Origin: Carboxylicivirga linearis
GTDB lineage: Bacteria; Bacteroidota; Bacteroidia; Bacteroidales; Marinilabiliaceae
DNA: 64,000 nucleotides
NCBI RefSeq assembly: GCF_018271995.1
Contig: NZ_JAGUCO010000025.1
Coordinates: forward strand, 1 to 64,000
Reading direction: 5' to 3'
Part shown: positions 51,626-60,657 of the stretch, piece after piece
Numbering within the stretch: the first letter of the stretch is position 1
How the letters are laid out: every line of letters begins with the position of its first letter
Notes under the pieces: model-generated
Told to the model about the DNA's origin: nothing
Databases searched by the model: none
Seen by the model: the letters and a program-made list of their open reading frames with translations, nothing else
Position numbers and translations under genes: made by a program

Positions 51626-54541
51626 TCATTTTAAATTTGAAATATACCTTCCCAGATTCTCACCTTGTCCAATATTTAGTTTTTGACGTAGTTTATACCT
51701 GTTATTTTCAACTGCCCTTGATGTTATATTCATTAATGAAGCTATTTCTTTAGAAGACATCCCCATTCGTATATAGGCAGCTAACTTTTGCTCTCTCGGA
51801 GTCAGGTCGGGATGAACTTCTTTCAGACGATCAAGGAAAGACTCATGAACCTGCTCTAAATGCATTTCAAATACTTCCCAATAACTCTCACTATCCAAAT
51901 CTTTATCTATTTTTCTTATTAGGCCCTGTATTTTACTTTCCAATTCCGATTTATCACTAATTGATTTCAGTTTTTTTAATTGCAATTTCAGTGAACTTAA
52001 AAACTCATTCTTGCGAATAATATTCATCGTTGAATTAGCTAACTCCTTCTCTTTATGAACCATTTCATTACGTAACTTCTCATTTCGCATCTTAATCATT
52101 TCTTTTTCTGCTCTCAGGGCCTCTTTTTGCAATGCCTCTTCCTTCTCTTTAAAGAGTTCTCTTTGCTTCAACTTTTCCTTAGTTCTACTAATTTCTAATC
52201 TCTTATTAAATATCAAGAAAACTGTTAATGTTATTCCTAAAATGAGTACAAGGTATACTACTCTGGCGGTCAATGTTCTGTACCATGGAGGCAATACTAC
52301 AAATGAAAAAGTAATAGGACTTGTTTGAACACCATACCTGTTTTTAGCTTTAACAACAAAATCATAAGAACCTTCTTTTAGTTTGGTAAACTCCCTCATG
52401 GTTCTATTGGACCATTGAGTAAATGAAACATCCACTCCTTTTAAATAGGATGAATATACAACTTCATTATCCTCATAGTAACTTGCTGCATATTGAACTG
52501 TAAATGAATTGTTTTTAAATTCATAAACCGGAACGACTGACTGCTGAGCTTTATGATCATCTGTTTGATTTAATAAAAATGGTATCGTATCAGTAACTCC
52601 TTTAAAAGAACGTATGTTAATTTTAAATGGCCTACGATAGTTTTTCACCTCATCTACCAGGTAATGCGCAAAACCATCTTCAACACCGAAAAATGTTTCA
52701 TTATTATTAGGGACTAATATAGATTCAAAACTGTTAACCAGTTTATTGTGCAAAACTTTAAAGGGAAAATCAATCTTTTTATAAGTGGCATCCTCCATAT
52801 GCCTTAGCACCCCAACCATTCCATAATGGAAATACCATAAATTTTGAAAATCATCTAAATAAACAATTTTAGGAAACTCCCCCTTTTCAAAAAAATGATC
52901 CCATTTTACATATCGTTCAAAAGTTTTCGTCTTTAAATTATAATTATACATCCCTTGATTTCCAACGAATAAACAATCATCAGCAACTTTTGTAACAATC
53001 GCATCTTCTGAATTATTATCAACATCATCAAAAGAAAACTTTTTAGATAGGAGAACTTTTTTGAAATCAACATCAAAATTTAACTTGAAAATCCCTTCTG
53101 AGCCGTGCGTGATCCAAAGATTTCCTTCTTTATCCCACTCCATAAAACGCGACGATATTTCAAAACCTTCTATTTTCCATTTATACTTCCATCGTGAATC
53201 ACTCTTCTCTAGAAGCAACAAGCCGCTATATGTTCCCACAAGCATAAGGTTACTTCTATTGGGTACAGGTTTAAATAACCAGGCCCCCTTAATAACAGGA
53301 GGCGTTATCAGACGAGCGTTGTTACCTTCAACTTCAAAAACACCCAAATTATGTCCGCATAAAATTTGATTCCCTTCTTTATACAAACTCCACACCTGTC
53401 CCTCTGAGTTGGCAATCTTTTTAAAATCCTTTCTTGTTTTTAAAGGATTATGCAAAGTTTTCTCATCAATTGTAAACAGTGCCTGATTGGTACCCATATA
53501 ATACTCCCCTTCATAATTTTTTATGACATAACCAGTACCGATATCATAATACCCTTGCAAAAATGTAATACTTGAATTAAAATTTAAGCGGACAATTCCA
53601 TTATCTAAACCACCCCATATATTCCCTTCCTTATCCACAAAAACACTTAGTACTGTATTATTATTCAGCCCCTTATCTTTGTCGACATGCATTACGATGT
53701 CTCCTTTTTTATTTAGGATTACAATACCACTTTGTATGGTACCAAAAACCAGAAAATCATCTTTATAGCTGGTTCCACTAAAAATATTTGCATTGGTAAG
53801 CATTTCATTTGCAGGGATATTCCATGGTTTTATGGTATTCATATCCCAGATATAAAGACCATCTGTCATTGTGCCAATAACAATCTTATCATCAGAAAGT
53901 GACATAACTGAGTTAATCATCTTATCTTTAAACACGTCTCCTCCTGACACACGGTAAGCCTTGTCTCCTCTTACTTCCTTCAATCCATCACTTTCATCGT
54001 GAACCAATAATAAACCATTAACAATATAGGAAGAGGAGTAACGTGTCTTAGCCGAAATAGTATTAACCAGTTGATCATCTTCAAAAAAGCATAAATTATT
54101 CTCAGATTGAAAGACAACTTTATTATTCCATTGATGAATATTCCAGAAATCTCCGCTCTTCTGAAGTTCATCGTTTAAAGGATAGGAATGAAACACTAAA
54201 TGACGTAGAGAATCATCATATTGATAGTAACCTATTTTATTGAACAAGCCGACGTAAATTCTGTCATCAATACATTCGACACTTCTGATAACAAATGGTG
54301 ATTCTTCGCGATGAAGCTGCCAGCTTACACCATCAAACTCTACCACCCCATCGTTATTGGCAAAATAAAGAAAGTCATTATCATTCTGACTAATTCCCCA
54401 GTTCTGGGTTCCGGCGCCATATTGCCTTCTGTTAAAATATTCAATTTCAGGAAGTCCTACTTTTTGAGCAAAAGACAATTGCGAAAACAGAGAAAGTATA
54501 TAAAGGAAAAAGCTAAACCTATAAATGTTGGATCTTTTCAT
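51626..54541 (-). CDS. propeller/Y_Y_Y sensor with LuxR-type HTH, regulator of the glucan locus
   Basis: The ATG at 54541 gives a signal peptide (MKRSNIYRFSFFLYILSLFSQ); one 36 bp upstream adds twelve residues. The periplasmic part (to about residue 740) has repeated propeller blades (Reg_prop-like VFVDKEGNIWGGLDNGIVRL) and a Y_Y_Y domain (LKEGSYDFVVKAKNRYG). A transmembrane helix (ARVVYLVLILGITLTVFLIF) and a long coiled coil rich in Glu/Lys follow. The C-terminus is a LuxR/GerE HTH (LTPREQKLAAYIRMGMSSKE). There is no HisKA, HATPase or receiver, so this is a one-component relative of hybrid two-component regulators. It lies upstream of SusC on the same strand. Confidence 0.9.
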   Translation of the reverse strand: MKRSNIYRFSFFLYILSLFSQLSFAQKVGLPEIEYFNRRQYGAGTQNWGISQNDNDFLYFANNDGVVEFDGVSWQLHREESPFVIRSVECIDDRIYVGLFNKIGYYQYDDSLRHLVFHSYPLNDELQKSGDFWNIHQWNNKVVFQSENNLCFFEDDQLVNTISAKTRYSSSYIVNGLLLVHDESDGLKEVRGDKAYRVSGGDVFKDKMINSVMSLSDDKIVIGTMTDGLYIWDMNTIKPWNIPANEMLTNANIFSGTSYKDDFLVFGTIQSGIVILNKKGDIVMHVDKDKGLNNNTVLSVFVDKEGNIWGGLDNGIVRLNFNSSITFLQGYYDIGTGYVIKNYEGEYYMGTNQALFTIDEKTLHNPLKTRKDFKKIANSEGQVWSLYKEGNQILCGHNLGVFEVEGNNARLITPPVIKGAWLFKPVPNRSNLMLVGTYSGLLLLEKSDSRWKYKWKIEGFEISSRFMEWDKEGNLWITHGSEGIFKLNFDVDFKKVLLSKKFSFDDVDNNSEDAIVTKVADDCLFVGNQGMYNYNLKTKTFERYVKWDHFFEKGEFPKIVYLDDFQNLWYFHYGMVGVLRHMEDATYKKIDFPFKVLHNKLVNSFESILVPNNNETFFGVEDGFAHYLVDEVKNYRRPFKINIRSFKGVTDTIPFLLNQTDDHKAQQSVVPVYEFKNNSFTVQYAASYYEDNEVVYSSYLKGVDVSFTQWSNRTMREFTKLKEGSYDFVVKAKNRYGVQTSPITFSFVVLPPWYRTLTARVVYLVLILGITLTVFLIFNKRLEISRTKEKLKQRELFKEKEEALQKEALRAEKEMIKMRNEKLRNEMVHKEKELANSTMNIIRKNEFLSSLKLQLKKLKSISDKSELESKIQGLIRKIDKDLDSESYWEVFEMHLEQVHESFLDRLKEVHPDLTPREQKLAAYIRMGMSSKEIASLMNITSRAVENNRYKLRQKLNIGQGENLGRYISNLK

Positions 54542-54575
54542 AGAATCAGATGATTTAGGAGTTAGCAAAATAAAC

Positions 54576-54605
54576 AAAAGCTGCCTTTTAACAAAAGCAG
54601 CTTTT
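54576..54605 (-). terminator. terminator-like hairpin ending the surface-polysaccharide operon
   Basis: AAAAGCTGC (54576-54584) pairs perfectly with GCAGCTTTT (54597-54605) around 12 nt. On the minus strand it follows the sugar transferase stop by 28 bp and leads into a T-rich stretch. Confidence 0.75.
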
Positions 54606-54633
54606 AGATATCAGTTAATTTTATTTATTACTC

Positions 54634-55620
54634 CTATGAACTTAGAATTTTTCCGGATAAAACATTAAATATAGCTTTAAAAAAGTATTTAATATCGGTC
54701 CAATGTGGATATTTCTCTTTCTCTGATAAATAAATCCTCTCAGCCTCAATATTCCCCTTACTATCTGGCATTAAAAGTGCAACGTATGGAGGTATACAGC
54801 CCGGTTTATAATGAATTCTTCTTTCTCTTATATCTATAGGTAACTCCTTAAAACGAGCTTCACTCAATGGTCTTACTCCCACTAAGGCCAACTCTCCTCT
54901 TAACAGATTATAGACCTGAGGTAATTCATCAATCCAATATTTACGAATAAATCTACCCAATGGAGTCAATCTGAAGTCATTGTTTGGTTTCCCTTTGGTA
55001 TTATAACCATTCATTCCAACCACATACTCCTGTAAATACTCCGAAAAGGGATACATTGTACGAATTTTAAAAACTTTAAGCTTATTGCCGTTTTTACCAA
55101 TACGCATCATTGGTATGATATAACGCTGATGATAACCCGGCTCTAATTTGGGTAAAGCAGTCTTCATTACACAGATATGAAGTGCCCCATTGATATTCTT
55201 AAAATCAATAATTGAAAATCCTGAATTAACCAATCGCCCTAACACTTCCGCCTTTGATTTTCGTTTCTTAAATGTAAGACTTTGCTTTTTGATACCAGAT
55301 ACATTCACATTACAAAAGAAAATCCCACCATCAAGAAGCAGGTGATTAATCTGGTAAAGAAATCTCTGTCCATCTTCAAATGTTAGAGGATTTAAATCAA
55401 CCAGCACATTTAAACCGGATTGCGTTAAACTTGATTTTGATTGATTTAATTTACGGACGACAATTTTGTCCTGTGATAAAGATGCATTTTCGGTTATGAA
55501 ACGATAGACTTCTTTGCCTTGATTTTGTATAGTTGTATACCGAGCATCAAAAGTACTTTGTTTTTCAACAAGCCTTGCAGAAGAAAATCGTGATATGGTA
55601 GCCCCTCGTGAAGTCATCAC
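54634..55620 (-). CDS. polyprenyl-phosphate sugar phosphotransferase (bacterial sugar transferase)
   Basis: Starts a glycan chain by moving a sugar phosphate to a lipid carrier. The C-terminal half (about 185-328) is the bacterial sugar transferase domain: KVFKIRTMYPFSEYL, LTPLGRFIRKYWIDELPQVY and LLRGELALVGVRPLS. The N-terminal half (about 1-160) resembles the methyltransferase-like domain seen in some Bacteroidota homologues (VLVDLNPLTFEDGQRFLYQI, LLDGGIFFCN). No membrane hairpin is visible between the halves, and the protein is shorter than I would expect for this type, so an internal deletion is possible. Last gene of the cluster. Confidence 0.85.
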   Translation of the reverse strand: MMTSRGATISRFSSARLVEKQSTFDARYTTIQNQGKEVYRFITENASLSQDKIVVRKLNQSKSSLTQSGLNVLVDLNPLTFEDGQRFLYQINHLLLDGGIFFCNVNVSGIKKQSLTFKKRKSKAEVLGRLVNSGFSIIDFKNINGALHICVMKTALPKLEPGYHQRYIIPMMRIGKNGNKLKVFKIRTMYPFSEYLQEYVVGMNGYNTKGKPNNDFRLTPLGRFIRKYWIDELPQVYNLLRGELALVGVRPLSEARFKELPIDIRERRIHYKPGCIPPYVALLMPDSKGNIEAERIYLSEKEKYPHWTDIKYFFKAIFNVLSGKILSS

Positions 55621-55701
55621 CCAAACCTTTTTGTAAGTATACTCAAAAAAGAGTAACAGGTATAATTTATTTGACGACTAAAAGCTATTATTCCATGAGA
55701 G

Positions 55702-57162
55702 TTAGTTCTTTTTCACTTTTTTACCCGCTGCATTCACATCAACATTATCTTTAAATTCGATGACTCCAGGCACTTTGTAGGAAGCCAGTTTTGAAGCACA
55801 ATACTCTTTAATTGATATATCCGTCACCTCCTTATAATCTTTATTCATCACCACTATTGCTTTTATGGATTCACCCAAATATTCATCAGAAACTGCTTCA
55901 ATGGTACAATCAATAACCCCATTAATACCAACAATTACTTCTTCAATCTCCTTGGGACTCACTCTCCGTCCTCCAACTTTTATAATCTCCTTTTTACGGG
56001 CAGCGTGATAGATAAAACCATCATCATCAATTGTTGCTAAATCTCCTGTATGCAGCCAGCCATTATCAAGGGCATTCTTCGTCTCTTCCTCATCCTTAAA
56101 ATACCCTAACATCACATTATCTCCATGAGCCACAATTTCTCCAACCGCACCGGATTGAACACTCTCACCCTTATCATCCACAACTTTTAGTTCAACATCA
56201 GGAATACCTTTTCCTAAAGAGCCCAACTTAGTTTCTAATAAATCAGGCGAAAGATATGAAAGTCGTGCTGTTGCTTCTGTTTGCCCATACATCACATAAA
56301 ACTGAGTTTCAGGCTTTGATTCTCTAAATTCTTTAATAAAGGTAGTATGTAGTTTTCCTCCGGCCTGAGTCACATATCTCAGATTCGGAAATTCAGTATT
56401 TTTAAACGTTTCAGATTTTCTCAACAGTATTTGAAAATGACTTGGCACCCCTGCAAAACCCGTACATTTATACTTCTGCAAATCACTAATTACCGAACCT
56501 AAAAAGATAAAGGTATTATTAAGAACTATTTTTCCACCAACTTTTAGATGCGTGTGCAGCAAGGATAATCCATAACAATAAAAAAATGGTAAAACCACTT
56601 CCATTATATCACTTTCGTTCAACTTCAGGTAGGTGATTATAGATTGAGTATTGGCAATCAGGTTCTTATGTGACAACATAACTCCTTTAGGCAAAGAAGT
56701 TGATCCGGAAGTAAATATAATTTGAGCTAACTGATTCTCATTAATCGCATTATCTATCCATTCTGTTTCATTGCTAGTAGTTTTTATGTTATTTATGAAA
56801 TCTTCATTCCAAACATCATTTATATCAATTTGAAATCTTTTACAGACCTGTTTTACCATAAACACATGATCTGTTTCGCACAATTCTTTGATATAATCAA
56901 ATTGATCCTTTTCAATTCCGGGATTTAAAGGCACAACTACGTTTCCGGACTTCATTATAGCCAGATAGGCTGTGATAAAGAATGAATTATTGGGGGATAA
57001 CAACAAAATTTTATTATCCACCCCAATATTATTTTTCAACCAATCCGCTAATTTCGCAACCAATTGAGCCAATTCTTTAAAACTAACCTCTTCTGATCGC
57101 CCCAGTATAAATAGTTCTTCATTTATTATTTGTTCCGAAAGAAAATAATCAACACAGTTCAT
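55702..57162 (-). CDS. AMP-dependent acyl ligase (ANL superfamily)
   Basis: Activates a carboxylic acid with ATP to an acyl-adenylate and passes it to a thiol, here plausibly the acyl carrier protein upstream. Motifs: phosphate loop IIFTSGSTSLPKGVMLSH, YGQTEATAR, GWLHTGDLATIDDDG, the hinge KVGGRRVSPKEIEE, and the C-terminal Lys in AAGKKVKKN. Length of about 486 residues is normal. The ATG at 57162 (MNCVDYFLSE) starts at the usual family position; one at 57198 would add twelve residues. The substrate cannot be predicted. Confidence 0.88.
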   Translation of the reverse strand: MNCVDYFLSEQIINEELFILGRSEEVSFKELAQLVAKLADWLKNNIGVDNKILLLSPNNSFFITAYLAIMKSGNVVVPLNPGIEKDQFDYIKELCETDHVFMVKQVCKRFQIDINDVWNEDFINNIKTTSNETEWIDNAINENQLAQIIFTSGSTSLPKGVMLSHKNLIANTQSIITYLKLNESDIMEVVLPFFYCYGLSLLHTHLKVGGKIVLNNTFIFLGSVISDLQKYKCTGFAGVPSHFQILLRKSETFKNTEFPNLRYVTQAGGKLHTTFIKEFRESKPETQFYVMYGQTEATARLSYLSPDLLETKLGSLGKGIPDVELKVVDDKGESVQSGAVGEIVAHGDNVMLGYFKDEEETKNALDNGWLHTGDLATIDDDGFIYHAARKKEIIKVGGRRVSPKEIEEVIVGINGVIDCTIEAVSDEYLGESIKAIVVMNKDYKEVTDISIKEYCASKLASYKVPGVIEFKDNVDVNAAGKKVKKN

Positions 57163-57232
57163 TAAAACAAGTTTAAAGTTTAAAGGCAAAATCTTCATAG
57201 ATCATGTAGGCTAATCCGTTGTTATTAATTGA

Positions 57233-58216
57233 TTAGCATAGATAATCATGAATAGGAGGACGACGCAAATAATCAGTTGTCTTCTTTTTGCGCTCAAAAT
57301 TCTTAAAAATCTTTACAACAGCTTCTTCAGTCAAGTTCATTACAGGAGCCACTTCCGCTGCACTATATCCGTTTTCCCATCCATACCAAAGCAAATCCAT
57401 ATCTTCAAATGGCATTTGATAAAAGAATTCCTCCTGAGTCTGCTCAGCAGAGTAGGTATCAGTTGTCGGTGTGCGATCTATAATTTCCTGAGGAACTCCC
57501 AGATAACGTGCAATTTCATACACCTGGGTTTTGAACAGATTTCCTATAGGCATCACATCTGCACCTCCATCACCAAATTTTACAAAAAAGCCCTGCTCCA
57601 CTTCATGTTTATTTGGCGTACCAATAACAGCATAATGCAATGCCTCAGCATGATAATATAACATCGACATCCTACTGCGCTGCTTGAAGTTTGACGCAGC
57701 CACTATCTGCAGGTATTCATTCATTGGGAGTCGCTCACTTCGCTTTGTTCCATCTGCAAAAATAACCGTAACATGAAAGACAGGAGGAAGATTCTTACGA
57801 ATTAACTCTTCCGGAATAACAATCTTCATCTTATCTGCTAACGGATTAAATTCCGGTATCACTCTTTTTACAGCTTCATCACGCCTCTGATAACATTGGA
57901 AACCATCCAGAGCTCCACTGATATTTTCCTCTATCACCTTCACTCCAAATTTAGCAGTCAGTTTTTGAGCAAATTCTTTACTATCCGGACTGGAATCTTT
58001 CTCGGGTAACATCACTCCCAATAAGTTTTCTGCACCAAAAGCTTTGGTTGCCAAAGCCAATGTTACGGAAGAATCTATTCCTCCACTAACACCAATTACT
58101 CCACCTCGTCTTCTTAATTCCTGATGAACATCCTGCTTTAATTTTGTGCAAATATCATTAATGGTTTTATCAATATCTTTAAGCTTAATAATATCTCTTG
58201 AGAAATTTTCTTTCAT
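57233..58216 (-). CDS. NadE-type ATP-pyrophosphatase amide synthetase
   Basis: An N-type ATP-pyrophosphatase related to NAD synthetase. The P-loop SGGIDSS is at residues 44-50, and GTPNKHEVEQGFFVKFGDGG plus PIGNLFKTQVYEIARYLGVP are NadE-like. There is no N-terminal nitrilase domain, so it needs free ammonia or ammonia from a partner; the AsnB-type gene is 12 bp upstream. Compared with housekeeping NadE (about 275) it is longer at 327, with an insert around 115-165. Its place in a glycan cluster suggests amidation of a carboxylate other than NaAD, but plain NAD synthesis cannot be excluded. Confidence 0.8.
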   Translation of the reverse strand: MKENFSRDIIKLKDIDKTINDICTKLKQDVHQELRRRGGVIGVSGGIDSSVTLALATKAFGAENLLGVMLPEKDSSPDSKEFAQKLTAKFGVKVIEENISGALDGFQCYQRRDEAVKRVIPEFNPLADKMKIVIPEELIRKNLPPVFHVTVIFADGTKRSERLPMNEYLQIVAASNFKQRSRMSMLYYHAEALHYAVIGTPNKHEVEQGFFVKFGDGGADVMPIGNLFKTQVYEIARYLGVPQEIIDRTPTTDTYSAEQTQEEFFYQMPFEDMDLLWYGWENGYSAAEVAPVMNLTEEAVVKIFKNFERKKKTTDYLRRPPIHDYLC

Positions 58217-58228
58217 GTTTTATTGAGT

Positions 58229-60199
58229 TTAAAGTTTTCTATTACGTACTACTCCCCTTATCAACTTCGTCTCATCAAGGGGTTGATAATTCATTATGTA
58301 TTGGTTATATAATATTTGTGTCGATAGTATCCCGATCAAAGCCATATTATCTACTTCTGTAATCAATCCACTCTTATTTAGTTTATTCAATAAAGAAGTA
58401 ACCGTTTGTGCATTAAACAATCCAGTTTCCAAAAATGAAGCAGGATTCAGATATTTATCTAGTAGTTCTTTTCCATATGTCATTATTGCACTTGCTACGG
58501 GAGCCCGATATGCCTGCTTCGGTCTGTTTACAACTGATTCCGGCAACCTACCTTGCATCATCTTTTTGATGAGATATTTCTCATTCAATCCTTTCAACTT
58601 AAAATCATCAGGCAAGGATGCACAAAACTCAATCAACCGATGATCCAAAAACGGATATCTTCCTTCTACAGAATTAGCCATTGCCACTCTATCCCCCTGA
58701 GATGATAGTAGGTACCCTGACATAAAAACAGTTGATTCAATATATTGAGCTTTTTCCAGAGGGCTATAGCCTGCAACCAGATCAAGTATCTTTTCAGTAT
58801 ATTCATTGACAGGATCATATCCATTTAAAAGACTTTTAACACCATCAGAAAAATGAGCACTTAAATTCTGTCCGTTTCTCCATCTCAACAAATGAGAATA
58901 TATGGGTGAATCCGTTTCCTGAAGTTTATATCCAAAAAACATCTTCAGCATTGCCGGGGAAGCATTGCTGAGTTGTGGGATATAAGGATATAGTTTTTTC
59001 AACAATAAGGATCTGAATTTTGAATCCGGAAATTTGGCCCAAAACTGTCGAATAACAGCTTCCTTAAATATATTATACCCTCCCAGGTTTTCATCTGCTC
59101 CTTCTCCTGTAATAACTACTTTAATATCATTATCGCGAACCAATCCGGATAATTTCATCATAGGAATAGGAGATGTCCTGAATAATGGAGCCTCTGTATG
59201 CCAGATAGCTTTTTCTAATAAACCAGGTATATCTGAGTCATTGGTTGAAATAAAATGATGTTTCGTTTTAAAATACTCTGATACTTCTTTTTGATAGGAA
59301 GATTCATCAAAGGTACCATCCTGAAATCCTATGGAGAATGTATTTAAGTTATCCGGCTGAACCTGTCTGATAAAGGATGTGGTAACACTGGAATCCAGCC
59401 CTCCACTTAAATAAGCTGCCACAGGCACATCTGCTCTTAATCGCAGATCAACAGATTCTTTAAAAAGAGTCTCAAACTCTTCTATTGCCTCATTGATGCT
59501 TCCATTGTACTTTGGCTGATTAAAATCTAATTGCCAGTATTTTTTTATTTCAACTTTTCCTTGCGAATAGAGAAGAGTGTGTCCGGGAGAAAGTTCATTT
59601 ATACCCTCAAACACAGTATCGGGTGTAATGGTTGTCCAGTATGTAAAAGCTTGTTTTAGTGCTTTATAATTAATTGATCGATTTATACCCGGATATTCAA
59701 ATATAGATTTTATCTCAGAACCAAATACCAATCTATCTTCGGATAGATGGTAAAATAACGGCCGTATACCCACTCTGTCACGGGCCATAAACAACTCTTG
59801 CTTCTTCTCATCCCAAATTGCAAAAGCAAACTGGCCGTTCAAATGTTGCACACAGGATTCACCGTATTCTTCATACATATGAACCACTACTTCAGTATCA
59901 CAATTGGTTTTAAATCTGTGCCCTTTGTTCTTTAGTTGCTCACGGAGTTCGGGATAATTAAAAACCTCACCATTATAGGCAATCCATAAACTACCATCTT
60001 CGTTGGATAAGGGTTGCTGACCACTTTTTAAATCAACAATGCTCAACCTTACATTTCCAATACAACAATGGTCAGAGATATATAATCCCATTTCATCCGG
60101 ACCACGATGTATGATTCTATTAAGCATTCGATTTAACAGAAACTCTTGTTGATCTTTACTTTGATTTGAGTTGTTCGTAAATCCGGCAATTCCACACAT
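58229..60199 (-). CDS. AsnB-type glutamine-dependent amidotransferase
   Basis: A class II amidotransferase of 656 residues. Cys2 in MCGIAGF is the glutaminase nucleophile; RLSIVDLKSGQQPL and YNGEVFNYPELR follow. The synthetase half has the ATP-pyrophosphatase loop AAYLSGGLDSSVT, VVITGEGADENLGGYN, and GRYPFLDHRLIEFC. Such AsnB paralogues in surface-polysaccharide clusters often amidate sugar uronic acids or amino-acid decorations rather than making Asn. Between ACP and NadE-type genes. Confidence 0.9.
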   Translation of the reverse strand: MCGIAGFTNNSNQSKDQQEFLLNRMLNRIIHRGPDEMGLYISDHCCIGNVRLSIVDLKSGQQPLSNEDGSLWIAYNGEVFNYPELREQLKNKGHRFKTNCDTEVVVHMYEEYGESCVQHLNGQFAFAIWDEKKQELFMARDRVGIRPLFYHLSEDRLVFGSEIKSIFEYPGINRSINYKALKQAFTYWTTITPDTVFEGINELSPGHTLLYSQGKVEIKKYWQLDFNQPKYNGSINEAIEEFETLFKESVDLRLRADVPVAAYLSGGLDSSVTTSFIRQVQPDNLNTFSIGFQDGTFDESSYQKEVSEYFKTKHHFISTNDSDIPGLLEKAIWHTEAPLFRTSPIPMMKLSGLVRDNDIKVVITGEGADENLGGYNIFKEAVIRQFWAKFPDSKFRSLLLKKLYPYIPQLSNASPAMLKMFFGYKLQETDSPIYSHLLRWRNGQNLSAHFSDGVKSLLNGYDPVNEYTEKILDLVAGYSPLEKAQYIESTVFMSGYLLSSQGDRVAMANSVEGRYPFLDHRLIEFCASLPDDFKLKGLNEKYLIKKMMQGRLPESVVNRPKQAYRAPVASAIMTYGKELLDKYLNPASFLETGLFNAQTVTSLLNKLNKSGLITEVDNMALIGILSTQILYNQYIMNYQPLDETKLIRGVVRNRKL

Positions 60200-60223
60200 A
60201 GGCGGGTAAGGTTTAAAGAAAAC

Positions 60224-60252
60224 AATGAGCTAGTGAAATACACTAACTCATT
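60224..60252. promoter_or_regulatory. hairpin between ACP and amidotransferase genes
   Basis: AATGAGCTAGTG pairs with CACTAACTCATT around AAATA with one mismatch. It lies in the 73-bp gap inside the operon, with moderate T-richness after it on the minus strand, so it may attenuate or stabilise the transcript. Confidence 0.5.
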
Positions 60253-60272
60253 CTAAATATCTTTGTTTTAAC

Positions 60273-60536
60273 TTAACTGGCCAGAGCCATTTTGCGGCCT
60301 ACAAAGTCAGCTATCCGCTCCACGCTACCAAAATTTTCTTCCTGAAGTTCAGTATCATCTGTAACTACATTAAATTCTGATTCCAGAAAATTTATTAATC
60401 CCAATAATCCCATTGAGTCAAAGATTCCTTCATCAAAGATCATGGTATCATCACTAAATGAATTAATATCGGTAAAAGTAGTCTCAGCTATAAAACTTTT
60501 AATTTTATCCTTCATATCCCTTTTGGTTAATAACAT
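60273..60536 (-). CDS. acyl carrier protein
   Basis: An 87-residue carrier protein. The 4'-phosphopantetheine site is Ser41 in IFDEGIFDSMGLLGLINFLE, with the usual acidic helix after it. A second Met (MKDKIK) seven codons in may be the true start. It stands at the head of the operon with an AMP-dependent ligase and two amide synthetases, so it is probably specialised for this pathway rather than fatty-acid synthesis. Confidence 0.9.
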   Translation of the reverse strand: MLLTKRDMKDKIKSFIAETTFTDINSFSDDTMIFDEGIFDSMGLLGLINFLESEFNVVTDDTELQEENFGSVERIADFVGRKMALAS

Positions 60537-60657
60537 TTTTATTTATTAATTGTATGTTAAAATACTAATAAAGAAAATGAAACGATACAATTGTTTGTTT
60601 GATTACATAATTTATTCCATAATCAAACCTAATTCTAGGATAAAAATTTCCAAGACA

